A stretch of 7,385 bases of DNA, from assembly GCA_002329125.1 (NCBI GenBank), contig DCXX01000036.1:1-7385 (forward strand). Direction: 5' to 3'. Of the stretch, positions 1 to 5,086 are shown piece after piece (position 1 is the stretch's first letter; every line of letters begins with the position of its first letter). The notes beneath the pieces were generated by a model. The model was not told where the DNA came from, did no database searches, and saw nothing but the letters and a program-made list of their open reading frames with translations. The position numbers and the translations under genes were made by a program. The stretch is from Fidelibacterota bacterium UBA2125. GTDB taxonomy: Bacteria; Fidelibacterota; Marinisomatia; Marinisomatales; S15-B10.

Positions 1-474
1 ATCTTTTACATCTACCTGTTCCGTGATGACAGGAGACGGGCACTAAAGGCTTTCTTGATTGCAGTGGTATGCCTTGTTCTTACCGATGCGGTGGCGGCAC
101 AAATTATTAAACCAATGGTAGGGAGAATCAGACCGTCTCATGAAATGGCTGATATGGTTAGGCTCCTTGTAGGAAGAGGAGGAAAATACAGTTTTCCATC
201 AAACCATGCTGCTAACAGTATGGCGTTTGCTATAGTTACAGGCTTTTTCTACCCGAAAATGAGACGATGGTTATTTATTATTCCAATCCTTGTGGGATTC
301 AGCAGAGTTTACGTGGGCGTTCATTATCCGGGTGATGTAATAGCGGGTGCTTTCTTTGGTTTTATGGTTGCGAATTTCGTACTTCATATATTTTCACTTT
401 TTGTTGTTAATTTCTCTATCATTAAGAAAATTCCAATGTTCAGTGGGGGCACTGATTCTAGTAACAATGAATAA
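1..474 (+). CDS. PAP2-family membrane phosphatase, 5' truncated by window edge
   Basis: The frame is open from base 1, so the start lies outside the window; 157 residues are visible. All three phosphatidic acid phosphatase type 2 signatures are present. They are K-x6-RP (Lys37, Arg44-Pro45), PSNH (66-69, a variant of PSGH) and SR-x5-H-x3-D (Ser101-Arg102, His108, Asp112). The two histidines and Arg102 form the phosphohistidine catalytic centre in this family. Hydrophobic stretches at about 19-34, 70-83, 90-101 and 113-136 fit a multi-pass membrane protein. Family members dephosphorylate lipid phosphates such as undecaprenyl pyrophosphate, phosphatidic acid, phosphatidylglycerol phosphate or lipid A at the membrane; the exact substrate cannot be read here. 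The TTG at 55 is not a credible start, because the upstream in-frame codons look coding and hydrophobic. The stop codon overlaps the next gene's start by 8 nt, suggesting co-transcription. Confidence 0.93.
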   Translation: MFYIYLFRDDRRRALKAFLIAVVCLVLTDAVAAQIIKPMVGRIRPSHEMADMVRLLVGRGGKYSFPSNHAANSMAFAIVTGFFYPKMRRWLFIIPILVGFSRVYVGVHYPGDVIAGAFFGFMVANFVLHIFSLFVVNFSIIKKIPMFSGGTDSSNNE

Positions 475-1441
475 TATGGTTGAACTAACACGGGCAGCTA
501 TTATAAAGCTTAACGCAATACTACTAATCTCTATTCTCTCCCTGTTACATGCAGTTCCAGATGAGACTACTATTCAAAGATCTGAACTTATAGATAATCC
601 GCAAAGAAAATCAGCTTTTACATATCAAGTCCATTCAGCATTAAAGTATTATAGATTGCCTTATTCAGATGAAAATACTTCTTTCCGCAAAGCGGAAAGC
701 AACAACACAGTTTTTAGAATTTCTTTAACATCACGAAGAAACAATTTTGAGGAGGTTGTAATCTTGGGGTTCTCCTGTGTTGGTAAGGTAATGCAGCGTG
801 AAATGTATAAAGAACAGAAATCTGATTATGTGGCACTACTTCCATCTATTGTTACAGTTCATTGCACCATTCCAGTTGGCCGGGACGGATCTCAGCTTAC
901 TGCTTCAACCAGTTCTGTGGTTTTGAGGAATTTTGTGGAAGGAACAATTACTGCAAGTGAATTCTGGGATGAAATAACAAATTCAGTTGAGTATGTTTCC
1001 GAAACCCAATATTTAAATAAATCACCAGCAATATTTGTTACTGATGTTGAATACGAAAATCTTATTGCGGCAAGAATTGCTCTAGAAAATCAAAATAACC
1101 CCCGGTCAGCTAATCTTATATCAATGGCATCCAAAGCTAAATATGTTTGGGGCCTCCAGGCTAAGGTTGAATCCTTGCTCATGGACCATATGAAAACAAA
1201 ACATATGGATCTTATGGTTGCTGTTATGGGTAAAACGCCAAATGATGAAGAAATGCTACGACTTGGTAGATTGGTTTTTTTACATGTACAAAAGCCGCAG
1301 AATGAGTTAATAGAAACTCATACCGGTGATTCTCTCCGTTATGTCTGGGGTGGCGGGTCATATCCAAAGGCCATAGATCAATATTATGATGAATACTACG
1401 AGCGTACCAATTTGCCTAGGCCCAGAAGAAGAATTGACTGA
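467..1441 (+). CDS. Uncharacterised exported protein (about 324 aa)
   Basis: I do not recognise this family. The frame is open from before 347, but the first part overlaps the PAP2 coding sequence. ATG 467 (324 aa) or ATG 476 (321 aa) is therefore preferred; ATG 467 overlaps the PAP2 stop by 8 nt, fitting translational coupling. No strong Shine-Dalgarno sequence is visible, only a G-run around 444-448 that lies too far upstream. Residues 10-29 form a hydrophobic segment after Lys/Arg residues, ending near LLHA, which looks like a Sec signal peptide or N-terminal anchor. The rest is soluble and mixed alpha/beta in character. It has two cysteines (104 and 133) that could form a disulfide if exported. 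A helical stretch of small residues lies at about 198-240, and the C-terminus is Tyr-rich then Arg-rich (306-323). No catalytic motif or known domain was identified. Because a decayed gene follows directly, the C-terminal end could itself be altered. Confidence 0.75.
   Translation: MNNMVELTRAAIIKLNAILLISILSLLHAVPDETTIQRSELIDNPQRKSAFTYQVHSALKYYRLPYSDENTSFRKAESNNTVFRISLTSRRNNFEEVVILGFSCVGKVMQREMYKEQKSDYVALLPSIVTVHCTIPVGRDGSQLTASTSSVVLRNFVEGTITASEFWDEITNSVEYVSETQYLNKSPAIFVTDVEYENLIAARIALENQNNPRSANLISMASKAKYVWGLQAKVESLLMDHMKTKHMDLMVAVMGKTPNDEEMLRLGRLVFLHVQKPQNELIETHTGDSLRYVWGGGSYPKAIDQYYDEYYERTNLPRPRRRID
681..699. repeat. Perfect inverted repeat, 8-bp arms, 3-nt loop
   Basis: CTTTCCGC (681-688) and GCGGAAAG (692-699) are perfect reverse complements around AAA. 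The site lies inside the uncharacterised gene, encoding residues around Phe73 to Asn79. I saw no second copy in the window, and there is no T-run after it, so it is not an intrinsic terminator. It may be a coincidental hairpin or a single copy of a dispersed palindrome. Confidence 0.5.
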
Positions 1442-1475
1442 CGCTGCATTCCTTCGGGGCAATTTCCTTATCCTA

Positions 1476-1731
1476 ATAGAACAATTGAAATGGTGCCATG
1501 ACTTATTAACCAAGGGTTTTCCAAGTCTTTTTAGGCAAATGCATTTGAATGACGTCTATCTTAACACACCTCCATAACTGATAGCAATTTGATAATTCCT
1601 GCCATTAATAATCATTGGATTGCGGAAGTAGGTTCAGGACATGGTTTAAACACAGACCAGCATTGGGAAAATATGTTGCTGACCTGATCAATGAAAAGAC
1701 TAAGCCTGATAAAAATTGGCTGTTAATGAAC
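1476..1731 (+). pseudogene. Frameshifted C-terminal remnant of a DAO-family FAD-dependent oxidoreductase
   Basis: Three reading frames, joined in order, give a recognisable C-terminal end of the DAO (sarcosine oxidase / D-amino-acid dehydrogenase-like) flavoprotein family. The first part (1476-1574) reads through a FPSL segment at 1518 to DVYLNTPP, matching the family's FPxL ... C-x-Y-x-NT region. It hits a stop at 1575. The second part (from 1574) reads TDSNLII ... HWIAEVGSGHG up to 1645. The third (from 1645) reads FKHRPALGKYVADLINEK. The GSGHG-FK-x-x-PALG stretch is the FAD-binding C-terminal signature. Both shifts are in the -1 direction. No N-terminal Rossmann GxGxxG segment is present, so at most the last quarter of a gene of about 370-450 residues survives. 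The intact family oxidises amines or amino acids with FAD. This copy should be inactive unless the frame breaks are sequencing errors, and even then it lacks its N-terminus. The edges are approximate. Confidence 0.72.
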
Positions 1732-1807
1732 AGTCATATAATTCTAGTGGCTGGCTTCATCTTTACTTCCTTTTTCTATTTTTTCCCCCATTTTTGCCTA
1801 AATTAAT

Positions 1808-1867
1808 CCTCCTTGGTAGTTTCATGGACTATGTGGGGTAGTTACCAAGATAATTCACATAAAGGAG
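1808..1867 (+). promoter_or_regulatory. Candidate leader switch: anti-SD sequence and competing hairpin upstream of the amidohydrolase
   Basis: The leader contains CCTCCTT (1808-1814). Bases 1809-1814 are perfectly complementary to AAGGAG (1862-1867), the Shine-Dalgarno sequence of the gene starting at 1873. Bases 1812-1821 can instead pair with 1840-1849. That alternative has a 7-bp perfect core, CTTGGTA with TACCAAG, plus two G-U pairs and one U-A pair, closing an 18-nt loop. The two pairings share 1812-1814 and cannot coexist fully. One would hide the ribosome binding site and the other would leave it free. This is an inference from complementarity only. It needs a transcript beginning upstream of 1808, and a 6-base match at this distance can occur by chance. 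Confidence 0.3.
1861..1867 (+). promoter_or_regulatory. Ribosome binding site deciding start 1873
   Basis: AAAGGAG ends 5 nt before ATG 1873. This, with the signal peptide starting directly at that ATG, rejects the longer in-frame start at 1813, which would place 20 non-signal residues ahead of the Lys-rich n-region. Confidence 0.85.
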
Positions 1868-1872
1868 TGAGC

Positions 1873-3468
1873 ATGAAAACAACAAAATACCTTCTTTTTT
1901 CCATATTGACCGTAACGTTCCTATCAGCACAAAACCGAAGAACTCTTGAACCTGCACCTGATCGAAGTGAGGGTGATGGTCCACATAAAAGACTAATAAT
2001 TAGAGGTGGCACGTTGATCGATGGTACAGGTGCACCTCCTCGTGGCCCAGTGGATATCGTGGTTGAAGGAAATAAAATTACCCGGGTTGCTAGCGTTGGA
2101 ACACCTTTTATTGAAATCGATGAAGAAAGACGCCCCAAAGATTCTACTTATGAAATTGATGCCCATGGAATGTATATAATGCCAGGATTGATCGATTTAC
2201 ATGTTCATACAGGAGGAGTACCCAAGGCACCTGAAGCTGAATACGCTTATAAACTGTGGCTTGGTCATGGAATTACCACGGTCAGAGGCGTTCCTTTTAC
2301 GAATTTTGATTTGTCTTTAAGTGAGAAAGAAAGGAGTGCAAAGAATGAAATTACTGCACCCAGGATGTTTTCCTATCATCGTCCAGGCTCAGGTTCAGAT
2401 GATTGGAAAGAGGGATCAGTAAATGATCCTGAAACAGCGAAAAAATGGGTGAGATATATTTCTAGAAAGGGGGCCGATGGTATGAAACTAGGGTCCTATC
2501 CACCTAATATTATGGCTGCCCTACTTGATGAAGCTAAAAATCAAAATCTTGGGTCAACAGCCCACCTAGCTCAATCTGGCGTGGCTCAAATGAATGCTTT
2601 GGATGCTGCACGACTCGGTTTGGGCACGGTGACACATTTTTATGGTCTTTTTGAATCAATGTATGAAGCAAATGATGTTCAACCCTGGCCAGTTAATATG
2701 AATTACAATGACGAACAACATAGATTTGGCCAAGTAGCCAGACAATGGAATCTGGTAAAGCCAAGAGGAAAAAAATGGAACGCATTATTAAATGAATTCT
2801 TAACACTTGATTTAACCCTCGATCCTACAATGACGATTTATGCCGCAGGGCGTGATGTAATGCACGCCAGAAATGGGGATTGGCATAAAGAATATACCTT
2901 GCCATCAATGTGGGACTTTTACACCCCTAGCCGGGAAAGTCACGGCGCTTACTGGTTTTATTGGACAACTTGGGATGAAGTCGCCTGGCGTAATTTCTAC
3001 CAAGTCTGGATGATGTTTCTCAATGATTACAAAAATATGGGGGGGAGGGTTACAACAGGATCAGATTCGGGATTTATCTATAAACTGTATGGATTTGGTA
3101 CCATTGAAGAATTGGAACTTCTTCAGGAGGCTGGTTTTCATCCGTTAGAGGTAATACGCTCCGCTACAATGTACGGCGCCGAGACACTTTATAAACCGTT
3201 GGGGAAATCCATTGAGTTTGGAGTCATCCGCTCAGGAATGCTGGCGGATATGTTGATTGTTGATGAAAATCCCATTGCTAATCTTAAAGTTCTTTACGCT
3301 ACCGGTGCTGTCAAACTTAATGATGATATCGGAGAGGTTGAACGAGTAGGCGGTGTGAAGTATACAATAAAAGATGGAATTGTTTATGACGCTCAAAAGC
3401 TTCTCGAAGACGTTAGGAAAATGGTTATAAAACAGAAAAGGGAACAGGGGGACAGAATCCTGCATTAG
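1873..3468 (+). CDS. Exported metal-dependent amidohydrolase (imidazolonepropionase/prolidase-like branch)
   Basis: The product has 531 residues. Residues 1-20 are a clear Sec signal peptide (MKTTK n-region, hydrophobic core, cleavage after SAQ). A beta-sandwich segment follows (about 40-105; LIIRGGTLIDGTG is typical), then the TIM barrel. Metal-site residues of the amidohydrolase superfamily are visible: HxH at His110/His112 after MPGLIDL, Lys205 in GMKLG as the likely carboxylated bridging lysine, His231 (AHLAQSG), His255 (GTVTHFYG) and Asp398 (TTGSDSG). The barrel is followed by the returning sandwich strand (GMLADMLIVDENP, 455-467). Relatives hydrolyse cyclic amides or dipeptides such as Xaa-Pro or Xaa-Lys/Arg; the substrate here is not determinable. 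Residues about 259-390 form a long aromatic-rich insertion between His255 and Asp398. It is the first gene of a unit with two exported peptidases, ending 10 nt before the next start, which supports a role in peptide breakdown in the periplasm. Confidence 0.93.
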   Translation: MKTTKYLLFSILTVTFLSAQNRRTLEPAPDRSEGDGPHKRLIIRGGTLIDGTGAPPRGPVDIVVEGNKITRVASVGTPFIEIDEERRPKDSTYEIDAHGMYIMPGLIDLHVHTGGVPKAPEAEYAYKLWLGHGITTVRGVPFTNFDLSLSEKERSAKNEITAPRMFSYHRPGSGSDDWKEGSVNDPETAKKWVRYISRKGADGMKLGSYPPNIMAALLDEAKNQNLGSTAHLAQSGVAQMNALDAARLGLGTVTHFYGLFESMYEANDVQPWPVNMNYNDEQHRFGQVARQWNLVKPRGKKWNALLNEFLTLDLTLDPTMTIYAAGRDVMHARNGDWHKEYTLPSMWDFYTPSRESHGAYWFYWTTWDEVAWRNFYQVWMMFLNDYKNMGGRVTTGSDSGFIYKLYGFGTIEELELLQEAGFHPLEVIRSATMYGAETLYKPLGKSIEFGVIRSGMLADMLIVDENPIANLKVLYATGAVKLNDDIGEVERVGGVKYTIKDGIVYDAQKLLEDVRKMVIKQKREQGDRILH

Positions 3469-3478
3469 CAGTTGTCTT

Positions 3479-5086
3479 GTGAAGTATTCTTCACTTATTA
3501 TTACCGGACTGCTTTATTCCAATCTATTCTTATACGCACAGGGATACACTTCCGGCGGAATACTTCATCCCAACCAAGCTTCCTATGATGTTACATATTA
3601 TGATCTCAGTTTCCATATAGATCCGGAAAAAAAATTTCTTAAAGGAACAACAAAAGCATATATAAATATTCTTGAGAAAGTCGACAGTCTCAAGTTTGAT
3701 CTGGTGAATGCATTTACGGTGCGAGACGTCAAGGCAAATGAACGACGAGTGTCGTTTAATCATAAAAATGACGTTCTTTGGGTAGATATACCTCCCTATA
3801 TCAAGGGCAAATCATCTATAATCCAAGTAAAATATGATGGGCATCCTCCAACCGCCGTCAACCCTCCATGGGACGGCGGATTTACCTGGGAAAAAGATGG
3901 TGACGAAAATCCGTGGATAGGGATGTCCTGTGCTAACGAGGGAGGAAAAGTGTTCTTTCCATGTAAGGACCATCCATCCGATCGAGCAGACAGCATGGCT
4001 ATTTCAGTTACTGTTCCAAAAGGATTGTCTGTTGCTTCCAACGGAATCTTATTAAATGTATTTGAAACTGATAATGGATCAACCTATAACTGGAAAACAC
4101 GTTATCCCATCGCAAACTACAATATCAATTTTACTATTGGTGTTTTTGCAAAAGTGCAAAAGGAATTCACCTCTTTTTCCAAAAGAAAAATGCCCGTTAT
4201 TTTCTACGTGCTTAAAGAAAATGAAAATAAGGCTTCAGCTCATCTGGATATGGCGATGAAGATGATCCGCTCTCATGAAAATTATTTTGGTGAGTATCCA
4301 TTCATAAATGAAAAGTTCGGTCTTGTGGAAACACCATACCTTGGAATGGAACATCAAACCATTAACGCTTATGGAAATCAGTTTCGTTACACAGAACTAG
4401 GTGGGGAACCTGTTGATTGGCTTCTCCTGCATGAATTGGGGCATGAATGGTGGGGAAACAAGGTGAATGCTGCCGATTGGTCTGATTACTGGATTCACGA
4501 AGGAATATGTTCCTACGCCGACGCTCTCTATCATCGGGAACTGGCTGGGGAAGAGGGGTATCACAAAAAAATGGCCAATGCAAGACACGGCATCCAAAAT
4601 GTGAAGCCGATTATTCCAAAACGAAATGCAAGCACTGATGAGGTCTATCAGGGAGACATCTACGGCAAGGGATCGTATATGATGCACTCATTGCGCTATA
4701 TAATGGGGGACAGACGATTCTTTCGAGTATTGAAGGAATTCGTTACAAACAATAGATACACCTACAAAAATCTCGTGTTAGAAAAGGATTTTACCTCACA
4801 TTTCAGTGACAACGCTAGTCAGGATCTGAGCCCATTCATCCATATGATGCTTTATACCACTGATCTTCCTACAGCTATAATTAAAAAAGTGAAACAGAAT
4901 CGTTACGCTTTGAGCGTTGAATCAGCCGGAATGAAACTGCCTGTTGAGGTAAAAATTGGGGATAGAATTCGAACTATTACTCTCAGTTCAGATCCGGTAA
5001 TTGTAAGAGCATTAGAAAAGCCAGTTATTGATCCCAATCACTGGTATTTATGGAGGCGTGATTTCGATGAAAAAATTGACCATTAG
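3479..5086 (+). CDS. Exported M1-family zinc metallopeptidase (aminopeptidase), short form
   Basis: The product has 535 residues and starts with GTG. The frame is open only back to 3431 and offers no ATG, and GTG 3479 begins a good signal peptide (cleavage near YAQ-G, residue 21). The start lacks a clear Shine-Dalgarno sequence, so it may rely on coupling to the gene ending 10 nt upstream. The N-terminal beta-saddle domain spans about 33-225. The catalytic domain has GMEHQ (289-293, the variant of GxMEN that binds the free N-terminus), HELGH (318-322) and Glu341, giving the HEXXH-x18-E zinc site. Tyr395 in YGKGS is the likely transition-state tyrosine. The polypeptide stops after the thermolysin-like domain and a short tail of beta character (about 470-520), so it lacks the large helical C-terminal domain of PepN-type enzymes. 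The family removes N-terminal residues from peptides. The signal peptide places it in the periplasm or outside the cell. Confidence 0.94.
   Translation: MKYSSLIITGLLYSNLFLYAQGYTSGGILHPNQASYDVTYYDLSFHIDPEKKFLKGTTKAYINILEKVDSLKFDLVNAFTVRDVKANERRVSFNHKNDVLWVDIPPYIKGKSSIIQVKYDGHPPTAVNPPWDGGFTWEKDGDENPWIGMSCANEGGKVFFPCKDHPSDRADSMAISVTVPKGLSVASNGILLNVFETDNGSTYNWKTRYPIANYNINFTIGVFAKVQKEFTSFSKRKMPVIFYVLKENENKASAHLDMAMKMIRSHENYFGEYPFINEKFGLVETPYLGMEHQTINAYGNQFRYTELGGEPVDWLLLHELGHEWWGNKVNAADWSDYWIHEGICSYADALYHRELAGEEGYHKKMANARHGIQNVKPIIPKRNASTDEVYQGDIYGKGSYMMHSLRYIMGDRRFFRVLKEFVTNNRYTYKNLVLEKDFTSHFSDNASQDLSPFIHMMLYTTDLPTAIIKKVKQNRYALSVESAGMKLPVEVKIGDRIRTITLSSDPVIVRALEKPVIDPNHWYLWRRDFDEKIDH
5052..5056 (+). 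promoter_or_regulatory. Ribosome binding site for the S9A peptidase, inside the M1 gene
   Basis: GGAGG lies within the last codons of the M1 gene, 10 nt before ATG 5067. It selects 5067 over the earlier in-frame ATG at 5028, which has no such site and would put 13 non-signal residues before the MKK n-region. Confidence 0.8.

Noticed and set aside
347..466. Upstream extension of the uncharacterised protein to ATG 347
   Set aside because: It would overlap the PAP2 gene by 128 nt and add 40 residues in front of a signal-like segment that already begins well at 467 or 476.
1386..1577. A 63-residue gene from ATG 1386
   Set aside because: Its first part is an out-of-frame reading of the preceding gene's end, and its second part matches the oxidoreductase remnant. 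It is not an independent small gene.
1615..1806. A 63-residue gene from TTG 1615 with a C-terminal membrane helix
   Set aside because: Residues from 1645 belong to the flavoprotein remnant, and the apparent hydrophobic tail is the translated polypyrimidine tract. There is no ribosome binding site.
1794..1822. Sigma70-type promoter (TTGCCT ... TAGTTT) before the amidohydrolase
   Set aside because: The -10 candidate matches the consensus at about half its positions, and such matches are frequent in AT-rich DNA. It would also start transcription inside or after the candidate leader hairpin.
1813..1872. Longer amidohydrolase start at 1813
   Set aside because: A strong ribosome binding site and a normal signal peptide mark ATG 1873. 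The extra 20 residues would mask the signal peptide.
1842..2138. Minus-strand reading frame opposite the amidohydrolase start
   Set aside because: It lies antisense to a gene with a clear signal peptide and conserved motifs, and shows no domain or ribosome binding site. The same reasoning excludes the other antisense frames at 3232-3465, 3530-3763, 3796-4041, 4362-4687 and 5930-6199.
5028..5066. Longer prolyl oligopeptidase start at 5028
   Set aside because: GGAGG at 5052-5056 and the MKK lipoprotein signal mark ATG 5067.
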